DNA of 64,000 bases, taken from Malania oleifera. Its lineage: Eukaryota; Streptophyta; Magnoliopsida; Santalales; Ximeniaceae. Position 1 is the stretch's first letter, and the number at the start of each line of letters is the position of its first letter. A model generated the notes under the pieces. It did not search any database, was not told the DNA's origin, and was given only the letters and a program-made list of their open reading frames with translations. The stretch lies in contig NC_080424.1 of the NCBI RefSeq assembly GCF_029873635.1, positions 1,638,501-1,702,500 on the forward strand, written 5' to 3'. Position numbers and translations under genes: made by a program. Shown piece by piece: positions 35,501-47,500 of this stretch.

Positions 35501-38500
35501 CGTATCCGCCCGCAAAATCGCCAGGCCCAGGCATTCTAGACTTCTGTTAGTGTACCCCCCCCCCCCCCACAGTGACTTTTGCGGCCCCTAACTCTTCTTC
35601 ATGTGACTTCTCTGTTCCTGCACCTCCTTCAACGAATTACTGCACACTCGAAATGGTGCAATAGATGCTAATTTCGGCATTATCAGCAATGGGGCTCCAA
35701 GGTAACAATTCTACTAATCTCTGATATGTGGACTCAAGTGCCTCTAATCACACGACAAATAATCCCACTACTTGTGTCATGTTCGGCCCTACGCAAGTCA
35801 ATCTACTATTCAGACTGCCAATGGCAGTTCTTTACCAATTGTCGGAGATGCCTCTTCTAAGTTCACTAATGTGTTTCTTGCTCCTCAACTTCCCACAAAT
35901 CTTATTTCTATCGGTCAATTAGTTGATAACAATTGTGCTGTTAATTTTTCTGGTAATGGTTGTGTTGTGTAGGACTAGGTAACGGGGGAGCCGATCGCGA
36001 AGGGACCTAAAGTGAGGCGCTTGTTTCCACTACTTTTTCCTGTTCCAGCACGTTCTCCAGTTTCTTCTATTAAGTGTTTGCTTGTAATAATGTTTCAAAT
36101 CTTGATATGGTGTGGGATCATCGTTTAGGTCATCCCAATACTCATATCTTATCTCATGTATTGAACTCTGGTTTACTTGGTAATAAAGAACGTTCTTCTT
36201 TATCTCTTGAGTGTACCTCTTGCAAACTTGGTAAAAGCAAAACTCTTCCCTTCCCTTTGCATGTTAGTATAGCTTCTCAGTGTTTTGAGCTTATACATAG
36301 TGATGTTTAGGGACTTTCCCCGGTTAGTTCACATGAAAAATTTAAATAATATGTGACTTTCATTGATGATCATAGTAGATTTACTTGGCCCTACTTTGTT
36401 CGCTCTAAATCTAAGGTTTTTCATACTTTCACTGAGTTTTTAGCGTATGTTGACAATCAATTTTCTGCCTCTATTAAGATATTACGCACAGATTCTGGTG
36501 GTGAATATGTGTCTACTGAGTTTCAGGCATTTTTAGCTTCTAAAGGCATTATTCATCAACGTTCATGTCCTGCTACTCCCCAACAGAATGGAGTAGCCAA
36601 ACGGAAAAATTGTCATCTCCTAGATGTGGTCTGTACTCTCTTACCGGAATCCTTTGTTCCATCCTTGTTCTAGGTTAAGGCTCTGAAAACTATTACTTAA
36701 TTAATCGTTTACCTTCTCAAGTCCAACTTATGGAGTCTCCCTATTTCTGTTTATTTGCTAAGCAACCTAGTTACGATAACCTTCGTACCTTTGGTTGTGT
36801 ATGTTTTGTTCATTTACCTCCTCATGAGCGACATAAATTATCTGCTCAATCTGTTCGATGTGCATTCTTGGGATACAATGTGTGTCAAAAGGGATTTGTT
36901 TGCTATGATCCTACATTATATCGTACACGCATTTCTAGGAATGTTATTTTCTTTGAAAATCAACATTTCTTTCTTGTGTCCTCTATACCCTCCTCTCCTA
37001 CTGTGATTCTCCCCTCCTTTGAGGAGCAGTTCTTGGATCCTCATCTAGTCAGTTCTTGTTTTAAACCAGGTATTGTGTATACGCAGCACCCCCACCCACA
37101 GTCTCTTCCAGTAGCTCATCCAATATCTGATCTTACCACGCTCCAGATTCAGTTAGCTGCAGCACCTCCAGAGCCTTTGGTACGTCACTCTTCTCGAGTG
37201 TCTGTACCCCCGGACAGGTATGGGTTTCCCTCTGCAAGTTCTGGTAACTCTGTTTCAGCTCTTACTGCTGCATTGTCCAATTTAGATATTCCCACTTCCT
37301 ACTCACACGCTACCAAACATGATTGTTGGCGACAAGCTATGCAGGAAGAAATTGCCCCTCTAGAGGCCAATCATACCTGGGACATTGAGCCTTGTCCTAC
37401 CACCATTGTTCCTCTGGATTGTAAATGGGTTTACTCAATCAAGGTCCGATCTGATGGAAATTTGGATCGTTACAAAGCTCGCCTTGTTGCACTTGGGAAT
37501 AATCAAGAATATGGTGTCGATTATGAAGAGACCTTTGCTCTTGTGGCTAAGATGACTACTATTCGTACGATTCTGACTATTGCTGCTTCCAGTGAGTGGC
37601 CACTACATCAGATGGATGTCAAGAATGCTTTTCTTCATAAGGATCTTAAAGAGTGTATTTATATGAAGCCACCCCCAGGCTTGTTTCCCTCTCCGACTCC
37701 GCATGTGTGTAAGCTCCGTCATTCTCTTTATGGTCTCAAACAAGCTCTGAGGACTTGGTTTGATAAATTCTGCACCACTTTATTACAATTTTCATTCAAG
37801 CTGAGCAACTATGACACCTCATTGTTTCTTCAGAAATCAGACATGGGTATTGTTGTTCTTTTGGTTTATGTTGATGATATTGTGATTGTTGGTTCCGATT
37901 CTGCCTTACTTGCTCAGCTCAAGACTCATCTCTCAGAGTCCTTTCATATGAAAGATCTTGGGTTTCTCACATATTTTCTTGGTCTTGAGGTGAATCATAG
38001 TCCCTCAGGCATTTCACTCAATCAACATAAGTATGCTAGTGACTTGGTGGCCACAGATGGCCTTTGGAAGGGTACTTTTGTTGATACTCCCATGGAATTA
38101 AATGTCAAGCTTCACAAAGAGAAGGGTGACTTACTTGCTGATCCCAATTTATACGGGAAGTTGGTAGGTAGTCTTGTCTATCTCACCATTACTAGACCAG
38201 ACATTTCTTTTGTTGTACAGCAAGTTAGCCAGTTTCTTCAGACTCCTCGTCATCTTCATTTGGCTGCTGTCTTTGGGATCATACGCTATGTTTAGGCACT
38301 TTTGCCCATGGTTTATTCTTCCCTGCAGGCAATTCTACTCTCCTTGCTGCTTATAGCGATGCTGATTGGGCTGGTTGTGTGGATGTACGTCGCTCCATGA
38401 CTGGTTGGTGTGTGTTCTTAGGTGATGAATTGATCTCTTGGAAGAGTAAGAATCAAGACAGAGTTTCGAAGTCATCAACAAAATCTGAATACCGAGCGAT

Positions 38501-41500
38501 GTCTCTTGCTTTTTCTGAAATTATTTGGCTTCGAGGCTCGCTTGCTGAGCTAGATTTTTCTGAGACTGATCCTACACCTCTACATGTCGATAATACGAGT
38601 GCTATCTAGATCACGACCAATCTTATCTATCATGAGCGGACGAAGCATCTTGAAGTCTATTGTCACTTTATCCATAAAGCATTTGAAGCTCGTCTTATCA
38701 CTCTTCCACACATTTCCATTGAATTACAAATTGCGGATATCTTCACCAAGGCTCTCACTCGTCATCGACATTGCTTCCTAAGTAGCAAATTGATGCTTGT
38801 TGATAAACCCGCATCAATTTGAGGGGGGCTGTCAACAGAACAGCAAGCAATAAAGCAAAAGATTTTTTCCTTACTTCAGCCCACATTTATTTCCTTATAT
38901 TTCAATTCATTATTTTGTACAGTAAGCATATATTAATTTACATGTATAGGGCTTGATAGATTATAGTTTACTTGTATAGGGCTAGAATCATGCTAGACCT
39001 TATTTACTTTCCATGTATAGCATTCATGTAAAGTCTATATATAATATACAGCACTCAAGGCCAATTCATTCGGCCATTCACAAAATATTTGACATGCAGA
39101 ACGTAGAAGAGCAAAGAGATTTCCTATTGGGCAAGTCAATAGTACACACACCCTTGACTTCCTCAGTGGAGCACACGTACAACTCTGAAGTGCTGTAGCT
39201 ATGATGCTTCAGTTCAAGCACTGGCCTAAATCGGCCAAGTCCTTCACTTTGATACAACAATGGAAAGCATAATTTCCCCTTGGATACTTAGAGAGAGAGA
39301 GAGAGAGAGGCATTTGACCAAACATGGAAAAGTTAATCAGATTCTCACCATCACATCAGCTGATAGCTTAATCATGTCCCTTGCTAAATTGTCACTTTTA
39401 GCCCACACAAGGCAATTTCTACACCCTGTTCTCTTGACCTGCAAAAGTACTGCAAATCTCAAAGAGTGCAAAAAGTTTTTCAGGAAAATAAAAAGTTAGA
39501 AAAGCGCATTCACAAACAAACACCATATGGTGTTTTAACGGTGCATAATAGTCTAAAATGAATCCATTCAATTCAAATCCTTTCACGGGGGCCAAAGTTT
39601 ATCAATCATGTCTGAAAGTTTTTGACAATCATGTCAATAAGACTAAGAAAATCTCTTCTCCTCACAGCGCACAAAACATGCACATGGAATTCACAAGGAG
39701 TGCTATGTAGTTATCTCGACAAATTTATTGTTATATACTTCTTTAATGTTAATAGGTATAGTAATTGTTAAAGCTCAATATACATTATTGGCCCACAGCC
39801 TAACAACTTAAGCATTTAGGTAAAGTGGTAATCTAACATGGTATCAGAGCTGGTTACCAGAAGGTCATGGGTTCTATTCTCGTTGTCTGCATTTATTATA
39901 TGGTGTTTAAAAAAATTTATTACATTCCCTGTAATGGGTGTTATCTATCATGTGTGTATCAACTTCAACATTTCTTTCATGGGTATACAATTCAAAGTTC
40001 AAAATTTTAAAGAAACTTATTTTCTTCAAAAAAAAAAAAGGATTCGGTAAAGCAAACAATTACAGCAACATCATCCAATCATTTTGAAATACTAGCTATC
40101 CATGAAGCTAGTAGAGAATGGTGTAGTTCAGATCAATGATTTTTCATATCCAAGAAAATTGTGGTCTTCAATCAATCAATGAAATTCCAACAGTTTTATG
40201 TGAAGACAACGCCGCATGTATAGCTCAATTGAGAGGAGGATACATAAAAGGTGACAAAACGAAGCAGATCTCTACAAAATTCTTCTATACACAAGAACTC
40301 CAGAAGAATGATGATATAGACGTTCAGCAGATCCAATCAAGTGAAAATCTAGTAAATTTGTTCACCAATGCTTTGCCTAGTGAATGTTAAAGCTTGATAT
40401 ACATTGTTGGTCCACAACCTAACAAATTAAACTTTTAGGTAAAGTATTAATCTAACAATAATAATGATAATGATATAAATAACTCAAAATAGCCAATAAT
40501 ACAAAAAAAAATTGTAGAAACTTTAGCCTAAGAAGCACACAAGAACTTGACATGACCTAACATAGGCACGATGATGCAGCAAAATCCAAAAAGGCATGGA
40601 CACGACATGACATTTAAGCATCAACAAATGAATATATTAAATGTAAAAATAAGTCAATTGCATAATGATAACAACAAAATTGACCTTCCAAATCTTTTGG
40701 CTTTCTCACATTCTTTTGATTATTCTTCACATTCTTGAGACTTAATTTTATATTGGCGCAAGAAATCACTTACACACTACAGCAAGCATCTATAACTGAT
40801 AAAGTCGTGAAAAATAAACACATGCACATTCTAGCATGTCTGGGTGAAATGTACAAAGTATAGAAAGGAAAGCAAAAACAAACTTACTATTGAAAGAATA
40901 TCCTTTGCAAGTCCTTTTTCAAACGAGGGGGGGCCAACTTTTGCATCTAGAATCACCTGCCGAACTGAATTTGATATCAACTGAAGAACATCCATTAGAA
41001 GCATAATAAGAAAATGAAAAATTAAATAAAGAGCACAGAATAAGAAAGAGGGAAAAAACAACATATGGACAGAGAGCAACCAATTGTGCTGTGAAACTTA
41101 TTCATGTGGTCCTAGATACAGCTGCCCCTTAAAGGTCAGCGATATTGATAGTGTGCTCTATCATAAGTCCAATAGCAAGAAAAGACATCAGATATAAAAT
41201 GAGGGAGAAAGGGAGAAAGAGGCGCAGAAGTTACTCAAGTGAATCCTTGACTTACTGTCAAAGCATCTTCGAGTTTAGGAAATTTTTTATCATGGAAATC
41301 CACTGCAAGCTTATGAACGGCTTCTAGATCTTTTATCTGCACTCACAAACTCAATTATTTTTTTTCAACAACATATGCATGTTCCGTAATTGTTCCACTA
41401 TTTACTGGGACTGAATATACACAGAATTTAATGAATCTAACTTAAATCACAAACTAAATTATTCTTTTTCAACAACATAACTTACGCATGTTCCATAATT

Positions 41501-44500
41501 GTTCCACTATTTAGTGGGACTGGATATATACACAGAATTTAACAAGTTTAATATAAATATCAGATAACACAAACTAGCAATGCTAAATAAAAAACCATAT
41601 CAAATTTCAACATAATTCATGAGATTCCATTTGCATGAAAGATGCCCAAATCAATGTGAAAGTTCATTTCATTTAAAGATAACATTTATGAACCTATAGT
41701 CCTATACCTGTTCCTGTGTCAATAATGCTTTTAGTTTGCCTATAATGCCACAAATATTAAAACTGAAGCCCAAAATAACATAAACATACACACACATGAT
41801 CAAATTCTCACAGCCATCAACAGAAAATCAAATTAAAGCCTTGTAATTTGTATAGAAAATAATTCAATCCCATTGGTGATCTTTGATAATATAATCAAAC
41901 CACAAACAAGTCAATATGCTGAACATCCCCAAATACATAATAGAATTATGAAGAAATTAAGGGGCTTTTAAAAATGTTGAGTAAATTGAAAAGCGTAATT
42001 ACAAAAATAGGTCTTCCTATCTATTACCCTCATTAGTGCCTCTGTCTCCAACATGTCCATTTATTTCTTCTCTTTCTAGAGTTCCTAAGAGTATTGCTAG
42101 GATTCTTGAGAGGCTGATGCGTGACTTTCTTTGGTCTGGGTTTGGGGAGAAAAAGAGAGATCACTTGACTTCGGTTTAATCTTTTGCAGCCGGATTCAAA
42201 GGGTGTCTTTTTTTTGGGATGTTTCTTCTTCTTCATGGAAATGTATTTAAACAGCAAATTACCAAGACTCACCCCTCCCCCCCTCATTTTTTGGACAACT
42301 GACGACTTCCAACTAAGCAGATGATCCCTCAGAAAATGCTCAATTCTTGGTCTCTGCCACAGCAACAGGAATCTTATATAGAGTACATAAAAGAAGAGGA
42401 AGAATGAAACGAGAAGAAGAAATTAGAATACCTTTTTTCCCTAAAAAAAGGATTTTGATAGAAAAAAAAAAAAAAACTTTATTAAAAAGCAGGAGAAAAG
42501 ATACGAAAAAAAAAAAAGGAGAACAAGAAGTTCTCTTGTTCTCTAACAAAAGAAGTATAAAATAAAACTACCTCATCTTAATAAAGCACTACAATCTCAG
42601 GTGATATCTTGAAAACAGAACCTCTTAAAACAGACAGCACTATAAGCCCAAAGAGAAGCCAAATTAACAGATTCTGTCCCAAATGAATCCCACAGAAAAA
42701 CTCTTCCCTGAAAAAATTCTAGCATTTCTTTCCAGGCTAATTCCCCACAATACAGCATTAAGAGCACATCTCCACAACTTTTTAGCATCCTTCCGCTGCC
42801 CATAACCAACAGATCTCACACTGGTTTTGGGCAAACCATTTCACTAAGCATCCAAAAGAGAATTCCACAAATTCCAAGAACAATGAATGAACAAGTGAGA
42901 CACATCCCCAGAAAAGTTTCCACACATAAGACACATATCCAGCAACAGCGCTTTAGAGGGCCTCCTACTCTGCAGCAAATTGTTGGTGTTAACACTATTA
43001 AGGGCCACCAACAAAACAAAAGTCTCCATCTTAGAAGGAACTTTAGCCTCCAAATGAGAGGAAAGATCACATCAATCTTAGTAAGATAAGAAAGATTTAC
43101 ATGCCTCAAAGTGTCCAAAGACCAAACTCTATAATCACTCCTGGAGAAATGACCACCCTCCAGTAAAATGAATAAAGAAGACAGCTCCTCTAGTTCTCTA
43201 TCATTCAAATCCCTAATAAAATGAAGTCTCGAGAAAAGCATCCCTCCTAACGGGAAGAAAAGAAGAAAAATCATTACGACAGGAAGAAAGACGACATAAT
43301 CAAGCAAAGGAAGAAGATAATTTAACCTAGTCTTAAAAAAGTGATAAGATCTATGATTACCCCCATAAAAAAATACCTGGGCAAGGCAAGTCAACATTTT
43401 GTTACTTTCTAGCTGATGACCTATTTATGATGTGAGCATCACATAGAATATGCTCTAATTCACCTAGTGATTTATACAAACTAATTCAATAGCGATATAA
43501 ATAATTTAGGCTGTTTTTGTTTCATCCAAAAACCATGGGCTAACACAAGAAATCCTACCTGTTAGCTGTTTGTTTGCTTCAGTTATCCTAAGATTGTGCA
43601 GAATAAATTCCTACTAATAGAAATTACTTTCTAACACAATGCGCAAAGACTTAAGAAACCCAAGAAAACAAGAAAGAAAGCAAATGACCTGAATAAGCTC
43701 TTCACAGAATATAACAACCCAATATAGCAAATCAAATATCCCCCTATGCACCACGTACAATGCTAAGTGTCATATCCTATCCCCAGAAAAATACCACAAA
43801 CCAAAAAGTACAGCATTCCATGTAACAATCACAGAGGCACATGCACACAAACATCTCTATTCATTACATATATCTGTCTATGATGGTTCAAAAGATTTGA
43901 TCAATCGTAAGACGTGATGTTCCACTAGCCTATTTTCCAAAATTCTAATTTTTCACATTCAGTAGATGTGGCTAACATACTGGTGTAATTAAATTTATGA
44001 GCTGCATTAACAAAGTGCAGCTGAAGACACAGTAAAAAAGCCTTAACTAAAAAGGAGCCAATTCCTAACTATCAACTGAAATTCTGAGCAAGTCAGCAAT
44101 ATCTCACCTCTCCCATGCTCAAGTGCCCAACTCTAATGGTGCTGTTACCAGACATCCGCTGCAAATCCCTGCCTGTGTCATATGAGAATCAAATCCCAAA
44201 CCTTTAACAAAAGTCTTTAGTTGAAAATATATGATAATTATAATTTAACATGAATCAACAATAATATATCCATCAATTTTCACAGGAATATGGCATGCTA
44301 GTAAAAAAAAAATCTTTTTAAACCTCAATCCAAAATTTAGAGGCTCATTTAGGTGAAGCTATAAACTTTCCAGCATACATGATCTATCTTGACAAAGGCT
44401 CATATGACAACTAGATGCTCTTTATGTTCGAAAAAAAAAGAAATTTTCCAATTATTAATAATAAAAATGCCAGTCATTTTAATCTGGTATTCATAATAAT

Positions 44501-47500
44501 CTGAATTTTGTTATAGACCCCTAGCCTAAGTGTTAAAAAAAATTACAATCTTCTTGAGCTCAAGCTAAAGGATCTTTTAGGTGAAATTGTAAACTTTTCG
44601 CTTTCATGACCTTTAAATAATATATATATATATATATATGATATAAAAAGAATGTATTAAGAAAGAAAGAGAACACAAACAAACCAGGATGAGAAATCTA
44701 AAAGAAATGAGAAAAATAAACCTAAAATAGTACCACCCACCACCCAAACAAGTGCTACCTAAGAAAACCCCTTTTCAGTGCCTTCCATCGTAGTTACTAC
44801 TTGCTAAACACTGCATAAATAAAATGATAAATATGATAAATTTCAATAAGTCTTAAGTCCCACTAGGTGGGGTCGGCTACATGAATCATTTTCCGCCAAT
44901 TTATGCGATCATGGACAATTTCTTTCTACAAATTCAAGGCTATTAAATCCTTACTATCTCATTCCAAGTTATTTTAGATCTACCCCTACCCCTTTTACTG
45001 TCCCTCACAATAACTAACTCACTATTCCTCACTGGCGCACTATATGGCCTACGTTGCAAGTGCCCAAACCATCTAAATCACCCCTCTCTTATCTCATCTC
45101 CTACAAGAGCAATGCCTAACTAGCGAATATGTTCATTTTTTAATTTATCTTTCAATGTTATACCATTCATTCATCCAAACATTCTCATCTCAGCAACCTT
45201 TGCTTTTTGGATAGGTTGTTTCTTAGTTGTCCAACATTCTGATCCATATAAAATAGCTGATTTTATAGTCGTCCTATAAAACTTTCCTTTTAATTTTAAG
45301 GGTTTTCTGCGATCACAAAGCACACTTGAAGCACTTATCCATTTTACCCAACCTGCTTTAACTCTATGCATTACATCCTCTTCAATTTCTCCTTCAGCTT
45401 GCATAACAGATCCAAAGTATCGAAATCTACAAGTGCTATTTATTTTCTACATCATCAAGTTTAACTTTATCTCCAATATTCCTCCTACTATTATTGAAAT
45501 TACATTTCATAAATTCTGTCTTATTTCTACTTATCCTAAAACCTCTAGACTCTAAAGCTTCTCTCCATAATTCTAACTTAGCCTCTACTCCACCCTTAGT
45601 TTCATCAATCAATACAATATCATCTACAAATAACATACACCATAGCACCTCATTTTGGATACTCTTTGTCAGTTGATCCATCACAAAAGAAAAAAGATAA
45701 GGGCTCAAAGCAGATCCTTAACGTACACCTATTGTGATTGGAAATTCTCTAGTCTTTTCACCTATAGTCCTTACACAAGTCATTACTCCATCGTATATAT
45801 CCTTAATGACATCAATATACCTACTACATACACCCCTTTTTTCTAAAACCCACCATAGAACTTCCCTAGGTACCCTATCATACACTTTCTCTAAATCAAT
45901 AAATACCATATGCAAATCCCTCTTCTTTTTCCTAAACCTCCATTAATCTTTTTAAAAGATATATAACTTCTGTAGTAGATCTCCTAGGCATAAAACCATA
46001 TTGGTTTTCTGAGACCTTTGTTCTAGCCTTAACCTTTGTTCAATTACCCTTTCCCACAGTTTCATCATATAAGTGTAATTCCACAATAGTTATTACAATT
46101 TTGAATATCTCCATCATTTTTGTATATAGGTATTAAAGTGCTTTTCCTCCATTCATCTAGCATTTTCTTAGTTTTTTTTATATTTGTGTTAAATAAATTA
46201 GTTAACCATATAATTTCATCGTCACCTAAGCATTTCCAAACTTCAATTGAGATGTTATCCATTCCTATAGCTTTTCCATTTTTCATCCTTTTTAGTGCAA
46301 ACTTAACTTTGTTAACTCTAATCTTGCAAATAAATCTCATATTTTTAATTTTTTCCTAATTTGTCAATTCTAAGTTTAAGTCTTCTATTTGGTTTTCATT
46401 AAATAGCTTACTAAATTAATTTCGCCATCTTTATTTTATGTCTTCTTCCTTTACCAAGACAATATTATCCTCACTTTTTATATATTTTACATTACCTAAG
46501 TCCTTACTTTTTCTTTCTCTAGCTCTAGCAAATTTAAATATATCTCTTTCCCCTTCTTTTGTATCTAATCTATCATGCAAATTAGCAAACTCCCGCTGCT
46601 CCTTAGTCTTACTTTTACCACCATCCAAACAGACTTCCTCCCGCTCTAGATCAAATAACAGCAAACCTATTTTATCCAACAATTGTTGAAAAAAAGACTT
46701 CCATCTTTCTTCAATACAGAAACTTCCCCTAAATCATCCGTTGGAGATGGAGGTTTCTAGGAAAATTACCCAATAAATCAGAAGAATCTTATCAAAAATC
46801 AAGTTGTTCACAAACCTCATCTATATAACTAACCCTCCATCATCCTCACTTTTTATACATTTTACATTACCTAAGTCTTTACTCTTTATTTCTCTAGCTC
46901 TAGAAAGTTTAAATACATCTTTTTCCCCTTCTTTTGTATCTAATCTATCATACAAATTGTTAAATGATCTATGTTTATCTTCACTAACGGCCGTTTATGC
47001 GTCTTTCATCGCCTCTTTATACTATTCAAATTTATTCATGTTTCTACATTTTTGCCACATTTTATACTACATTCTTTGTCTTCACGGCTTTTTGGACATC
47101 TTTATCCCACCACCAACTTTCTTTACTACTCGAGAATCTTCCCCTTAGTTCACCTAAAATATATTTTGCTATCTTTTTAATAGAGCTAGCTATCTTACTA
47201 CAAAGAGTATTTGTATCTATCCCATCATCTATAGTCCAATCACCATCTTTGATCAATTTATCTTTAAATTTTATTATATTTTCTCCCTTTAGGTTCCACC
47301 ACCTAGTGCCCTTACACTGGTTTGTTTTCTCCTTTCTCTTCCATTTTTTAATACATATATCTAACACTAGGACTCTATGTTGTGTGCTTAAGCTTTCACC
47401 TAGAATAACTTTACAATCCTTGCATGATAAATGATCTGCCCTCCTAGTTAAGAATATTTCTATTTAACTTTTATTTTGTCCACTTTTAAAGGTTATTAAG

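Larger units (their letters stand above)
33814..39094 (+). mobile_element. Full-length, decayed Ty1-copia retrotransposon with target-site duplication
   Basis: The LTRs are 33814-34079 (266 bp) and 38830-39094 (265 bp), differing at roughly a dozen or more positions. The 3' LTR starts TGTCAACAG; in the 5' LTR the second base is changed to C. Both end TTGACA. The primer-binding site TGGTATCAGAGCC is at 34080-34092, and the polypurine tract GAGGGGGGC at 38821-38829. A 5-bp target duplication TGCAG flanks it (33809-33813 and 39095-39099). Gag, protease, integrase, RT and RNase H follow in copia order but with many stops. It lies in GDPD intron 7, antisense to that gene. Confidence 0.95.
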
